Source: Rhineura floridana (taxonomy: Eukaryota; Chordata; Lepidosauria; Squamata; Rhineuridae). Taken from it: a DNA stretch of 64,000 nucleotides. The stretch covers positions 24,744,203 through 24,808,202 of the forward strand of contig NC_084493.1 in NCBI RefSeq assembly GCF_030035675.1. Reading direction: 5' to 3'. Numbering within the stretch: the first letter of the stretch is position 1; every line of letters starts with the position of its first letter. The notes beneath the pieces were generated by a model that was not told where the DNA came from, ran no database searches, and was given only the letters and a program-made list of their open reading frames with translations. The translations under genes were made by a program, and so were the position numbers. This document shows, in pieces, positions 1 through 11,177 of this stretch.

Positions 1-305
1 GATCAAATACCTTATTTCAAGCGCCAGCTACCGTGTGATGTGGGTTGGGCGTAGGCTTTGTGATTATCAGCATAGATTATCTACATAGCAGCACAGGAAA
101 ACAATTGGGGAGGACAGGGGCATTGTTAGGGGGTGTACTAGGGACCCAGAGCCCCAGGTCTTTTCCTGAAGAGCCCTAGATCTGTCCTTTCCTTAAAACA
201 AAAAAGGATTTCTTTTTTTCCCTTTTCTTTTTTACATTACTTGCCAGGCTGTTAGGTGTGCTGCCCACCTTCTTAGTTTGCTGCAAAATCTACCGCTACA
301 TCTGT
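1..305. other. No recognisable feature
   Basis: I see no coding potential, tRNA-like head or repeat termini here beyond short A/T runs. Confidence 0.5.
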
Positions 306-309
306 ACCA

Positions 310-420
310 GGAATGAGGAACCTGTGACCCTGCTCCCATCAGCCCCAGCCAGCATGGTAAGGGGTGATGGGAGTTGTAGGCCCACACCATCTGGAGGGCC
401 ACATGTTCCCCATCCCTGGT
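310..420. mobile_element. Palindromic hAT-type MITE, degraded
   Basis: It has the two arms typical of this abundant family: an arm with CTCCCATCAGCCCCAGCCAG facing an arm with GATGGGAGTTGTAG, then CATCTGGAGGGCCAC and a CCCCATCCCTGG end. No target duplication is visible, so the borders are approximate. Confidence 0.6.
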
Positions 421-424
421 GGGG

Positions 425-692
425 CAGGAGGCGGGGAGCCCAACTGTTGGTGGAGCCAAAGCCAATGAAACACAGAGCCAACTGATTCTCGTTTTGTCCC
501 CATCCTCCTCCCTGCTGAGTTCTACTGCAAGGCTGACACTGAGACTAAAGTGGAGGAAGACGACGGTGACAGGCAGCGTTGCTGCCCCCACACCTGGACT
601 GTTTGTAAATAGGAAGGAAAGCAGGTAGGGACTGGCTGAGGGCAAACAGGTTGGTGGGGCAGTGTCCCATTCGCCCCAGTAAATGCCACTGT
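425..692 (+). mobile_element. Non-autonomous hAT, CAGTGG family
   Basis: The body matches the copies at 2144-2397, 20368-20631 and 51138-51336: a GGCGGGGAGCCCAACTG stretch, then GAGCCAATGA, a pyrimidine-rich centre and GGTTGGTGGGGCAGTG near the end. The right end reads GCCACTG. It has no coding capacity. Open frames across it are repeat-derived. Confidence 0.55.
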
Positions 693-1335
693 TACCATAC
701 ACACATTTTGTGCAAATATGTGTCATAGGCCTGTGCCCCTGAGTCTTTTAAGGATTGAGCAAGGCCCCTGAAGAGGTAACATTTTGGCATATTAAGACAT
801 CGGGCCTCTGCCCTCCAAATGCTCACAGTCAGAAAGAAGAGGATATTTCCTCTAGATTTCATGGCCAAACTAGTGCTAGGGCCCACTCCAGATCAGGGTC
901 CTGGCAGGGAGATAGAGGAGCGTTAACCCTTTGCATCCCCTTTGAAACCCCCAGACTTGCTATTTGCATTTGGAGGAAAGCTCCCATTTGCAGCAATGGA
1001 AGCTTTCCTTCCAATGCAAATTGGGGGCAGGGGGGCTGACCGAGAATCTGCACCACAGCAGAGGCAAAGAGTTCAAGTCTCTTTACCTCCTGGCAGAGTC
1101 CCAATCTAGATCGCGGGGGCCCTGTGCCTGCTATTTATTTATTTATTTACTTTTAGCAAACCATTTACACCATTCCCAATTGTATGAATGAAGCCAGGTG
1201 CAGTTTCACCCTAGAATGGGAAAGGAAAGAATACAGAATGCAAGTAGAAGCGTGAGGTGTGTCCAGCAGGACAACACGTGGTTATGCAATTAAATTACCC
1301 TTAATACTGTGGAACAAGATATCCAGGGTTCTCTT
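693..1335. other. Unassigned intergenic DNA
   Basis: No gene, SINE head or terminal repeat was recognised. There is a short TTTA run near 1136-1152. Confidence 0.5.
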
Positions 1336-1337
1336 GG

Positions 1338-1525
1338 ATAAATAAATGTACTGCCTTCAAGTCAATTCCGACTTATGACAAACCTATGAATAGGGTTTTC
1401 ATGAGGCTGAGAGGCAGTGACTGGCCCAAGGTCACCCAGTGAGCTTCATGGTTCTGTGGGGATTTGAACCCTGGTCTCCCAGGTCATAGTCCAACACCTT
1501 AACCACTACACCACACTACTCTTGG
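1338..1525 (-). mobile_element. tRNA-derived SINE with Bov-B tail (Sauria-SINE type)
   Basis: On the minus strand it has a tRNA-like head (GTGGTTAAGGTGTTGGACTA) and a degenerate B box (GGTTCAAATCC). The conserved middle TCACTGGGTGACCTTGGGCC follows. The tail ends CGGAATTGACTTGAAGGCAG, which resembles the 3' end of the Bov-B LINE at 25546-26163. Confidence 0.8.
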
Positions 1526-1529
1526 ATAG

Positions 1530-2038
1530 GAACAGAATAAAATGGGAAATATGGATTCCCACTTCTTAAGCCTGCTGTAGGGATGCCATATGGGTTGTAT
1601 GCTGGGCCAAGAAACCATGGGAATGGTTGTTGTGCATAAAAAAGGGTCTTTGGTTTGTGGAACAGGGTCCACTTTCTGAGGAAGTTTTCATTTTCTAGGC
1701 TCTTCAGGATCCAAGAGACCATAAAAAAAACCCATAGAGAGCCCTTTTAACAACAGGCCAATCTCAACCAAGAATCCACTATTGTAAGATCTCATCATCT
1801 TTCTACACCCTTTTATAAATCAGGAATCCCCACCTGCAAATTGCTTTTTAATCCTTAACCACAAGCGCTACAAAGCGAAATCATTTCTCCCCTTGCTGTA
1901 TTTGGCCCCAAACCAAAGATCCTGCTGCTGCTGCATCTGAAAAACAGCCCAGCAAAGAACTCTAATACTGTGTGTTTGCATCCTGACTTAACACTGGCTG
2001 GGACCGTTCTCAGCCCCATATCTCAATGAATATTTAAC
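1530..2038. other. Unassigned intergenic DNA
   Basis: No gene or repeat terminus was recognised in this stretch. Confidence 0.45.
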
Positions 2039-2040
2039 AC

Positions 2041-2440
2041 AGGGATGGCGAACGTGTGGCCCTCCATATGTTGGACTACAACTCCCAGCAGCCTCACAGC
2101 ACATCCAATCATCAGGGATGAGCCAATGACCAGGGATTGTAGCCAGTGGAGGCTTGTGTATTAGGGCAAAGGGGGCAGTGCCCCACCAACCTCAGCCAAC
2201 CTCCACCTGCCTGCCTTCTTACTTACAAACCCATCGCTATGGCACTCCCTCCTCCTCAGTCTCAGTTTTGCCCTTGTAGAACTTGGCAGGGAGGAAGATG
2301 GGAACAAAAACAGAATTAGTTGGCTCTCCTTCTCATTGGCTCTGGCTTCCCTTACTGTCGGGATCCCTGCCTTCCGCCCCACTAGTCCTCATTGCTGATT
2401 GTAGCCCAAGAACATCTGGAGGGCCACAAGTGTTTCATCA
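2041..2440. mobile_element. Palindromic hAT MITE split by another hAT
   Basis: The left arm (CAGGGATGGCGAACGTGTGG, then GGACTACAACTCCCA) and the right arm (CATCTGGAGGGCCACAAG) are parted by the element at 2144-2397. The inserted element is flanked by a duplicated ATTGTAGC that belongs to this MITE. Confidence 0.75.
2144..2397 (-). mobile_element. Non-autonomous hAT, CAGTGG family, with 8-bp TSD
   Basis: The element starts CAGTGGAGGCTTG and ends CTCATTGCTG. It is flanked by a perfect 8-bp duplication ATTGTAGC (2136-2143 and 2398-2405). The 8-bp duplication and CAG-type end are typical of the hAT superfamily. It is nested in a palindromic MITE. Confidence 0.85.
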
Positions 2441-3260
2441 GAACGCCATAAGCAATCCAGAGATGCAGTCTAAATACAAATATGGGGGGGGGCAACCATG
2501 TCATCTTGCCCACAGATGAATGTAGCCACCCTCCTGACGTTCAGCTTGATGGCTAAGGGGACTATACCTGCTACCACCTGTTAAATCAGAGATGGGTACC
2601 TGTGGCTCTCCAGATGCTGTTAGACTCTATCTCCCACCATCACTGACCAGAGGTAAATTCAAAAGTGCAGAGTCCCTTCATAATAATCACAGCCACGCCA
2701 CTTTCTAAAGTTATATAACCTTCTAAGATTATACAATAATCTGGCCAGGCTTGAATACTGTACTGCTTTCTGCTTCTCTATCACTGCCACCACTTGACTG
2801 TCCTTTCTCACTCAGAGATATTGCTCAAATTACTGAATTCAGTGTCCACATGTTTTATCTCCTGCTGCTACCAAACTGCTTGATGGTGTAGATGGAATGC
2901 TATCATCAGGATTCATTGTCTCTTCTTCTGTAGTTGCTGAATTCTCACTCTGCACAACTTGGCTTTTTGAAGTAGGAACTAATAGAAACTCCTTTCACTC
3001 TGATTGGCTCCAATCAGCAGGAAACGACAAGGAAGCAAGTTAGAAGTCTCTTCTCAGTGGCTGACACACTCTCCTTTCATGCTCATAGGACATTGGAAAC
3101 ATAGGGACCCTGCCGTGACCTGGCTTCCAAAAAAGGAAGGACTCTAACACACACCCCTGAGACTCTAGACCACTATACCCCTGCACATGATGATCTGATC
3201 ACAGTCACTCTCATGCACGCTGTTTGCAGAATGAGCACCAATGCTGTCAACCCCTGTCAC
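2441..3260. other. Repeat fragments and unassigned DNA
   Basis: A half MITE arm lies near 2589-2650 (TGGCTCTCCAGATGCTG). A copy of the repeat family seen at 39325, 44280 and 59725 lies near 2960-3200, recognisable from CACTCTGATTGGCTCC, TTCATGCTCATAGGA and GACCACTATACC. No gene is visible. Confidence 0.5.
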
Positions 3261-3407
3261 TAACCATTGTCCATGCTGGCTGGGGCTGATGGGATCTGGA
3301 GTTCTGGCAACATCTGCAGGGTCACAGGTTTCCCCATTCCTGGTGCAGGCGATATGGAACTGGATGGAACAATGACCTGACTTGGTATCAGGCGGGTTTC
3401 TACGTAA

Positions 3408-3523
3408 CAGAGCTTGGAAAAGTTACTTTTTTGAACTACAACTCCCATCTGCCCCAGCCAGCATGGCCACTGGATTGGGCTGATGGGAGTTGTAGTTCAA
3501 AAAAGTAACTTTTCCAAGCTCTG
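3408..3523. mobile_element. Short palindromic hAT MITE (CAGAGCTTGGAA termini)
   Basis: This 116-bp near-perfect palindrome starts CAGAGCTTGGAAAAGTTAC and ends with the inverse. The outer ten or so bases equal the ends of the 5.38-kb hAT at 14223-19603. No clear 8-bp duplication remains at this copy. A SINE follows immediately. Confidence 0.85.
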
Positions 3524-3532
3524 GAATGGTTG

Positions 3533-3640
3533 AGGAAGGGCCATTGCTCAGTGGCAGAGCACCAGTTTTGTATGCAAAAGTTCCCAGGTTCAATCCCCAG
3601 CATCTCTGGAGAGTTGTCCATCAGTGTACGTATGGGTGCA
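3533..3640 (+). mobile_element. tRNA-derived SINE (GCTCAGTGGCAGAGC head), truncated
   Basis: The tRNA-like A box (GCTCAGTGGCAGAGCA) and B box (AGGTTCAATCCC) are followed by CAGCATCTCTGGAGAG. The usual 3' half of this SINE, seen complete at 11178 and 31218, is missing. It is not a tRNA gene because no acceptor stem closes. Confidence 0.75.
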
Positions 3641-4105
3641 TAAAAGTGGAAACAGCTAAGCAAGAAATAACCCTGGGAACTTCCTGGTTGTTTCTGTGTA
3701 AGAGTGCGCCTTTTTCTGCAACAGGTGCTCACCCGTTTCACCAAAAGATACAATCAGCAAAGTGAAACTTTATCTTACTCATCCATCTGTTTCATGCTCC
3801 GCTTGATGCAAGAGAGCGCCTGCACTGACTTTGAAGGGGTGGGACAGGACAGCTTTCCCCCTCCAGGGAACTGATTTCAGCAATGAAACTGCAGCAACTT
3901 ACAAACTGTCCACACCCTAGACCTTCAGAGGGTCATTAGCAGCAAAAGTTATTGTATTACATTGGTGTGGGTTGCCAGCCCTTTGAGGCCTGTGGGCAAA
4001 TTTAGATTGTTGAGCAAATGCTGTAGGCACCACCCCACTGGTTACTTTTCCAGTCTCTACCACAAACACCCCGATCACCTCTTCCTCCCCCCCCCCGAGA
4101 CAGAG
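3641..4105. other. Unassigned intergenic DNA
   Basis: No gene or repeat end was recognised. Confidence 0.4.
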
Positions 4106-4109
4106 GCTG

Positions 4110-4283
4110 CCTAACACTATACATCCATAGCACATTTAAAGCACATTGCTTCCCCCAAATAATCCTGGGAACTGTAGTTTACCCCTCAAACAGCTACAAT
4201 TCCCAGCACCCTTAACAAACTACAGTCCCTAGGATTCTTTGGGGGAAGTCATGAGCTTTAAACGTATGGTGTGTACGCAGCAA
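4110..4283. mobile_element. Palindromic MITE (TTTAAAGCACAT family)
   Basis: The left arm reads TTTAAAGCACATTGCTTCCC followed by AATCCTGGGAACTGTAG. The right arm is the inverse and ends TTTAAACGTATGGTGTGTAC. Other copies are at 5055-5425, 27695-27880, 35515-35720 and 60420-60885. Confidence 0.7.
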
Positions 4284-4544
4284 GAAGGAATCTGGTAAAA
4301 GTTAGATCCAGGAGAATTAACCTGAGCCTTGAAAAATACATGGAGCTGAAGGGGGGGAAAGGGAAAGAGCGTCACTCTTCCAACTTCCTCCATCACCTCT
4401 ATGTACTTTTCAAGGGAGAAAGAAAGTAATCACCCTTACCACCTCATGACCAAGGGGAGCTCAGAGGTTTTGTAGGTGCTGGGGAGGGAAATCCTCCCCT
4501 AAATCTGCAAAGGTTGAAATTCTTCCTGCCATACAGTGTGGCAA

Positions 4545-4775
4545 AGTTGTTAGAGTGTCGAACGAACTATGATGTGGGAGACCAGGGTTGAAATCCCCAT
4601 GGCCACAAAGCTCACTGGTGACCTTGGGCCTGTCGCTCTCTCTCTCTCAGCCTAACCTACCTCATGGGGTTGTTGTGAGTATGATATAGAGGGAAGGGGG
4701 AGAAACATCTATGCCACCTTGAGCTCCTTGGAGGAAAGGCAGGATATATAAATGCAATACTTAATTACAAAATAA
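4545..4775 (+). mobile_element. tRNA-derived SINE with GAGCTCCTTGGAGG tail
   Basis: The head (GGGAGACCAGGGTTGAAATC, CAAAGCTCACTGGTGACC) is that of the Bov-B-tailed SINE. The 3' part differs: GGGGTTGTTGTGAGTATGAT, then CACCTTGAGCTCCTTGGAGG and an A-rich end. Similar copies are at 44945-45175 and 52425-53660. Confidence 0.75.
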
Positions 4776-4907
4776 ATAATATTGCTTAGTATTTTCAGAG
4801 TGATCAGTTCACACGGATTCACATAGTAATCCTAGCAAGAACCTTGGAAGGGAAGTGAGCATAATCCACACACTGAAGAAAGGCAGGGGAAGAAAGGGGT
4901 TTGCCTA

Positions 4908-5050
4908 AGCCAGGGGTAGGGACCCTGTTGCCCTCCAAATATTGTTGAACTACAATTCCCATAATCCTTGAACATAGGCTATGCAAGCTGGGACTGATAG
5001 GAAATTGGAATCCAACAGCATCTGAAGGGCAACAGTTTCCCCATCGCTGT
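4908..5050. mobile_element. Palindromic hAT MITE
   Basis: Inverted arms are visible: GGGACCCTGTTGCCCTCCAA and TTGAACTACAATTCCCATAA face GGGACTGATAGGAAATTGGA and TCTGAAGGGCAACAGTTTCC. Confidence 0.65.
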
Positions 5051-5054
5051 TCTA

Positions 5055-5425
5055 AGGCCTGGAAACTATAGTTCACCCCTTACAGACCTCCAATTGCCAG
5101 CACCCTTAATGAACTACAGTTCCCAGGGTTCTTGGGGGGGAATTAATGTGCTTTAATTATACTTTCAGTGGTGATGTGTAGGGTATGCAGCCTTAGTGAA
5201 TGAATGGCCAAGTCAGATTTAAACTAAGGATCTTGTGTGTCACAGCTGAGGCTGCTTACACACCATATGTTTAAAGCACATTGTTTCCCCCAAAGAATCC
5301 TGGAAGCCAAAGTTTACCCCTCTACAATTCCCAGGACCCTTAACAAGCTACAGTTCCCAGGATTCTTCAGTGGTGGTGGGGAAATGTGCTTTAAATGTAT
5401 GGGGGGGGTGTACACACCCTGAGTC
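5055..5425. mobile_element. Two adjacent TTTAAAGCACAT-family MITEs
   Basis: The first (about 5055-5195) is degraded and the second (about 5240-5425) keeps both arms. Each has the CTACAGTTCCCAGG and TTTAAATGTATG-type arms of the copy at 4110. Confidence 0.6.
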
Positions 5426-5465
5426 ACTATACTCCTCTAGCTATATTTTATCACTATATTTCCTG

Positions 5466-5610
5466 AAGCAGGGATGGGGAACCTGTGGCCCTCCAAATTG
5501 TTGTTGGACTACAACTCCATCATCCCTGACCATTGGTTATGCTGGCTGGGGTTGATGGGAGCTGGGTATCCAACAACATCTGAAGGGCCGCGGGGTGACC
5601 CTTCCCTAAA
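5466..5610. mobile_element. Palindromic hAT MITE
   Basis: The left arm is CAGGGATGGGGAACCTGTGG then GGACTACAACTCCATCATCC. The right arm is TTGATGGGAGCTGGGTATCC then CATCTGAAGGGCC. Confidence 0.7.
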
Positions 5611-5649
5611 GAGCAGCTTCCATTTGACCCCCAAGTACGATGCCTCCAA

Positions 5650-5782
5650 AGGGTTGTATCCAATACTAGTCCTGCTCAGAGTAGATCCATTGAAATTAAT
5701 GACCCTAAGGTAGCCATATTCATTAAGTCCAATGGGCCTATTCTGAGTAGAACTGGCATTGGATACAACCCACTGTTTGCAA
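5650..5782. mobile_element. Palindromic MITE (GGGTTGTATCC termini)
   Basis: GGGTTGTATCCAATACTAGT at the left is mirrored by GGCATTGGATACAACCC at the right, with CCATTGAAATTAAT facing ATTAAGTCCAATGG inside. It ends a few bases before the element at 5799. Confidence 0.6.
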
Positions 5783-5798
5783 TTGCCTGGTTCAGAAC

Positions 5799-6237
5799 TA
5801 GGGATGGAAAGATCTGTCAGTTTCAATTCTCTCCGTTTCTCATTTTTCTAATCTTAAATTAGGTTCTCCACATTTCCGCAGCAATTTTTTTACGGAAAAT
5901 CCTCATGAAAATTCTTCAGCATTTTGGTGTGAATTTCCCTAAATAAATTCATTTTTGTGTGCAGTTTTGACCAATGTACACATTTTTGCAAGCAATTTAT
6001 CCTAACATAATGCATTTTTGTATGTTATTTTCACCAGTATAAACATTTTGTGAACCCTTTCCCCTAATATATGCATTTTTGTAAACATTGCTTGGTTGGA
6101 GAACTGCATCGCAAAATTTGTGTAATTGCAAATTTCAAAGTATGGCTGTGTTTCGGTCCTTATATTGTTGCAGAAAGTGCAAATTTGATAAATTTGGCTT
6201 TAAATGTGAACTGAATCACATTTCCCCCCCATCCCTA
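5799..6237 (-). mobile_element. Non-autonomous hAT, TAGGGATGG family, with perfect TSD
   Basis: This 439-bp element begins TAGGGATGG and ends CCATCCCTA. A perfect 8-bp duplication TTCAGAAC lies at 5791-5798 and 6238-6245. The interior is AT-rich, with repeated TGCATTTTTGT-type blocks spaced roughly 35 bp apart, and no coding capacity. This copy fixes the family's borders. Others are at 9746, 21851, 22695, 23736, 40964, 41415 and 58783. Confidence 0.9.
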
Positions 6238-7005
6238 TTCAGAACACATTTTCCCCAGCCTAATCTTAGTCCTATTTGTGTCAGTGGTGGCTAGTCCATT
6301 AGGGGAAGTGGAGCATTGCCCCACCAAACCTCAGTCGGCCCTCAGCCAGCTCCCATCTGCCTGCCTTTATATTAGAAATATTTCAACTCACAGCCTCAGC
6401 GTTTAAGAAATGCAACTATAACTCTTCTGGTGATTATAATTTGCTTTAACTGGTTTTAATACTGAATTTTAAATTTGCCTGCTGGTGAAGGGCTGGTACT
6501 AACTTTAACAACCACAACAAGAACTGATATAGACACTGAACCGTGATGATCCCAAACATACATTATAAACATGTTCCAAACAGCATGATAGTCTGTTGCC
6601 TTGGCTTTACCTGTTCCTAACTTTTCTTTAAAAGATCACGACAGAAAGAGATGCTCATTGAGGCTTGTTCTCAGGTCTAGTCATTTTAACGGTGACAAGT
6701 TTTCTCAATCTATCCAAGTGCACTCTAGAGGTGAAGTACTGTTTGTTGCTATTGTATTTTCTGCCTTTAGATGTTTGGATTATCATGGTTGCATCATTTA
6801 CCTCTGTAGGTTCATTGTATTGCTTGCCTGCACTGGATATTAGCGACTTTCCTGTATACAGCATATGGAAAATAAAGGAAAAGTTTTTAAAAAGAAAAGA
6901 AATATTTCTACTCTCTCTCATTGTTTTCATGTCAATTCACCTTCTTGATTGACTTAAAATCTTTCAACTGATTTAAAAGCTGTCCCCAATGAAACGGGCC
7001 TCCTC
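6238..7005. other. Unassigned DNA with a CAGTGG-family fragment
   Basis: A short piece near 6285-6365 (GCATTGCCCCACCAAACCTC) belongs to the CAGTGG hAT family. Nothing was recognised in 6366-7005. Confidence 0.45.
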
Positions 7006-7009
7006 TTCT

Positions 7010-7215
7010 CCTTGAACTGTTTCCCATTCCAGCTGGTTGCTACAAGAACTCTGTAACTAAGAGTTAGCTTATGTTTTTCCTCCTCACTCCACATCCTTTT
7101 TCCTTTTGTGTTGTGTCTTTTAGATTGTAAGCTGGAGGGCAGGAGCTGTCTTATTACTGATCTTTGTAAGACACTCTGAGAATCTTTTTCAGCTGAAGAG
7201 CAGGGTAATAAAATA
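7010..7215 (+). mobile_element. LINE (L2-like) 3' end
   Basis: CCTTTTGTGTTGTGTCTTTT, then AGATTGTAAGCTGGAGGGCA and GCTGAAGAGCAGGGTAATAA, resemble a non-LTR 3' tail. A matching fragment lies at 49345-49545. Confidence 0.5.
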
Positions 7216-8950
7216 AATTTTAGATACACAAAAAATGTTTTCAATATAAAAATACTTACGTAAACTTGCAGGTGGCAAATGTCATCTTAAGAAAGGGATT
7301 CCTCTCTTTCCCCCTCACCCACAGGAGAGAATGCCTCTTCTAAGATGGCAACACAGGAGGAGAGTGTTATCTGAAACCACATCAAATATGTTCCCACTTC
7401 AAATAATAATTCACAATCAAATTTGTTCAAATCACTGGGCTTATAGTTATAAATGTGTGCAGCTGGGGGGAGAGGGAGACCCTGTTTGAGATGGAAAAAA
7501 TGTAGCAGCAGTGCCACCTGCAGTTAATTTGGAAACTGAACCTTTGGCCCTATTCTCAGATGGTTAAAAGAAACTTGAAGACACGGTTATATCTAAAAAG
7601 AGAGACCACAAATTGCAACAGTAGGTCTGACCAGGGCTGGCCTTGGCATCAGGCAGAGTGAGTTCAGTTCCCTCGGGTATCTGATTCTGGAGTGTCGTGA
7701 AAGGTCATGAAATATTCAGTTATTTAACTTACTAATATAGTGTGTGTGTGTTTCACTTCTAGAGAGGGGTGCTTGTGGCACTGTCTCCCAGCTTTGGATT
7801 CTGTGTACCTTGGCTCAAGAGGGGCGGGGGCATTTGCTTGTTCTGTCTTAGGCAGCAAATCGGACTGCCCTAGTTCAAATAGGCAAGATAAGCAGTTTTC
7901 GCAGCTTCCATGTCCATCTTTTGCTTGCTGTAAAACTCTTTCCTTCCCTGCAATTGTGTCTGCTCAGTATTAGCCCCCTCCCCAGCTACTTTCCCCACTG
8001 CAGTGGGAGAGGGGATTTACAGGATCCCCATATATTTTTCCCTCCTGGAAGTAAAGCAGCTGGGTGGAGGACTTTGAGTGGATCAATGGCAGCAGGAGAT
8101 ATACTTTCTCCCTGCTTGTCCACTACTGAAAGAGACAATCTCCCACAGCTGCTTTTGAACAGTGATTAATTAATTAATTGGAAGACTGTTCATGAATCTT
8201 CCACTATCATTTAGCTATTACTGTGGTTGGTTTTGATCCCACTCTTCTTCCAGGGTGCCTTAGAAAGATTTGGGATACATTAGAGGTGAAGCAGGATCTG
8301 TGCAAGGCAGCATGAGTTGACACAGGGACCCCATAAAGCGCTTTGTGGCACCTTGATGATCCAGACATTTTAAAAATCCCACAGACAAGCATCTGCTAAA
8401 AGTGACCATAATGTCTCTAAGCTTACCATATAAAGAATAATGCCAGGGTGGCATGATAAGGGAAGTGACAGCAAACACCAGGGGGGGGGCAAAGTAGAAG
8501 AGCTCCAAAAGTTTCCATACTCCTGGTTTTAGTCTAGCATTGTGGCTGCTCCTTCAGTAATCTTCAGTCTTTCAAAACCCTTGACATACATTTGGGAACC
8601 CACTTAAAAAACAATTATCATGGTGATACTGTTGTGACCCAATTTAGGGCAGAGACACACTTATTATTCAGCTGGTTCCAGTGCGTCTCCACTTCTCTTC
8701 TGAAAACCAGGGCACACAATGCTCGTCAAACCCCATCCCTTTTTACTGTAAAACCTGATGGGATCAGCGTGAGTGCGTTTTGTTTTTTTAAATCCAGTTT
8801 CAAACAGATTTCACAACTGATCAGCAGATCAACCCGTTGCACCTCCAGGTGTGGCCAGTGGAAATGCTTTGCTGTAGGAGACTAGTGTGATCACAGCCTT
8901 AGGTCAGTCTATGACCGAGTAGCTGTGGATCCTGACCTACCAATTGAAGA
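7216..8950. other. Unassigned intergenic DNA
   Basis: No exon-like frame with splice sites, no tRNA head and no terminal repeat was recognised. Confidence 0.45.
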
Positions 8951-8952
8951 AC

Positions 8953-9078
8953 ACCATGTTCCAGCCTTTCCCAACCTTTGGGTCCCCAGATGTTGCTGGA
9001 CTACAGTTCCCATTGTTCCTGACCTTTGGTCACCCTGGCTGGGGCTGATGGGAGCTGGAGACCCAAAGGTTAGTAAAG
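8953..9078. mobile_element. Palindromic hAT MITE (CAGCCTTTCCCAACC type)
   Basis: CAGCCTTTCCCAACCTTTGG, then GATGTTGCTGGACTACAG, faces GGGCTGATGGGAGCTGGAG. It has the same outer end as the TSD-bearing copy at 59573-59710. Confidence 0.65.
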
Positions 9079-9079
9079 G

Positions 9080-9535
9080 GTATTTTACGCTATAGTGATG
9101 CTCATGCAGAAACAAAGATATTGTTTCACATTCTTAAAATAACACCTCCCCACTGGGATCCTGTGGAGTGCTTGCATGCTCTTCAGAAATAATACTGAGA
9201 GTTAGTAGAACCCTAATTCATCCACCATCCCCTGCAGTGCAACCTTAAGCTTTTGTGCCTAGTGGGACAGCTGTGTATGAAGATTAAATGGAAATATCAG
9301 TTTGATGTCCCTGGCCTAGAGGTCTTCTCAAGACTGCGTGCAGGAAATAATTTTCTCTCTCTCTTTCCAGCTTTCTGGGAAAACAAAACAAAAACCCTAC
9401 CCTTTTGTTCTCTCTCTATATTATTTTGCACCATATTATTACCCTCTGATTACTTGGTCCATCCAGTAAAGTGCCATATCTTCAGGAAGGGAGCAAGCTA
9501 GGGAGGGCTGTTATTTTGGGGTAGGCACATGTTTG
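9080..9535. other. Unassigned intergenic DNA
   Basis: Nothing was recognised here. Confidence 0.4.
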
Positions 9536-9536
9536 T

Positions 9537-9725
9537 TTGTTGAAGACATTTGTATACTCCCCTTCATCAAAAGGCCACAGGACAGCTTACAAGATAAAAT
9601 TGTAATAAACAGCATAACGTACATACATAACATAATGCAACAAAATACAACAAATTATAACAGATATATAAATATAATTGATGATAACCAAATCATAATA
9701 AGCAGCAATTTGCAAGCAAAAAGCT
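9537..9725 (-). mobile_element. L2-like LINE 3' tail fragment
   Basis: Read on the plus strand it resembles an inverted L2 tail: CCACAGGACAGCTTACAAGA followed by a long A-rich AATAAACA stretch. Confidence 0.45.
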
Positions 9726-9745
9726 CCAGGTTCAGTCCCTAGCAG

Positions 9746-10172
9746 GTAGGAATGTCTGGATCTGTCATTTTCTGTTTCTCCTTTTTTCATTTTCCCAATT
9801 TTCAGTTCAGTTTGCCCCATTTCCACATCAATTTAAAAAAGCCCACACAAAAATGTGTATGCATCTTCATGTGCACATCTCCTAATATATGCTTTTTGGG
9901 GTAAGCATTTTGCCTACAAGACACATTTTTGCAAGTATTTTCCCCTAATGCATTCTGTAAGTTATTTCCCCTAATATGTGCATTTTTGCAAACGCTTTCT
10001 CCTAATATATGCTCCTTTCTAATACACATTTTTTGGTTGGAGAATTGCAGGGTAAAACTCAGAGAACTGCAAATTTCACAGGACAGCAGCGTTTTGGTTC
10101 GTGTATTATTTTGGGAAGTGTGAATTAGGAGGTCCACATCAACATGCAACATTCCTCCCCACCTCTATCTCT
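9746..10172 (-). mobile_element. TAGGGATGG-family hAT, degraded
   Basis: CTGGATCTGTCATTTTCTGT, CACATTTTTGCAAGTATTTT and TGGTTGGAGAATTGCAGGGT align in order with the copy at 5799-6237. The right end is blurred. Confidence 0.7.
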
Positions 10173-10214
10173 AGGTAGGCCTGGGAAAGATCCCTATCTG
10201 AAACTGGGAAGAGC

Positions 10215-10370
10215 CGTTGCTGGTCCATGACCTTCTCCAACCAGGTGCCCTCCAGATGTTTTGGACTACATCTCCCATCATCCCCAGCCATCATAGCTGT
10301 GCTGGCTAGGGCTGATGGAAATTGTAGTCCAAAACAACTGGAGGGCACCAGGTTTAGGGAAGGCCAGTGT
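10215..10370. mobile_element. Palindromic hAT MITE
   Basis: CCAACCAGGTGCCCTCCAGA and TTTTGGACTACATCTCCCAT face GGGCTGATGGAAATTGTAGT and GGAGGGCACCAGGTTTAGGG. Confidence 0.7.
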
Positions 10371-11175
10371 AGATCATCTTGACTAGATGGACTACTGGTC
10401 TTACGATGTAAGATAGCTTGCTACATTTCCAAGTGAGCGAGCATAACGATTTGGTTGTGGACACTCTGAAGCAGGTCTGCCACTGCGACGTGTCATTTGG
10501 CTCTGCGCCTTTGGTGCCTGCAGTGCTTGCAAGTGATCAGCCTGTGGCACTGTTGGCCCAACTTGGCACATCTCTGGAACTCCAATACCATACAGAGACC
10601 CTATCAGCACCATACATTTTTAAAGCAGTTTCGGACCACTCTAAACGGTCATGGCTTCACCAAAAGTTTGTTAAGGGTGCTTGGAGATGTTAGGAGAGCC
10701 TTATTCCCTTCACAGAGCTACAGTTCTCAGCATTTCCTGGGAAGAGGGATTGATTGTTAAACCACTCTGGGAACTGTAGCTCTGTGAGGAGAACAGGGGT
10801 CTCCTAACAAAGCACCCTTAAGAAACTATGGTGCCCAGGATTCTTTTTTTCTGGGAGGGGGAGAGGCATGACTGTCCTTATTTCCACATCAGTTTGCAAT
10901 TCTTTTATTTTTAAAAAAGTCCTTGAAATGCAACCTGAATTGAATTTCTCTCCCCCATCTCCAGCTGCAGCCCATGACCCTTTTTTCCCCTTCTGAACAT
11001 CACTATGACTAAACTTGGGGAAAAGCAACAGCTGCAGCTTTTTAATTTAGGAGAAAGGAAGACTACAGGAGTAGGATGACATGCTAGAGATTTAGAAAAT
11101 GATGCATGATGTGGAGAAAGTGGACGGCGAGAAGGTTTTCCTCCCCATCTGAAACTGATTGGCCTTACAGATCTG
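10371..11175. other. Mixed repeat fragments, no gene
   Basis: A palindromic MITE with GAGCTACAGTTCTCAGCA facing GGGAACTGTAGCTCTGTGAG lies near 10640-10860. The remainder is unassigned. Confidence 0.45.
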
Positions 11176-11177
11176 TT

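Noticed and set aside
232-726. 164-codon minus-strand frame at the left edge
   Set aside because: It runs across a palindromic MITE and a CAGTGG-family hAT, with no conserved domain.
3533-3640. Possible tRNA gene
   Set aside because: A and B boxes are present but no acceptor stem or anticodon arm closes. The same sequence recurs as a SINE head at 11178, 31218 and 40620.
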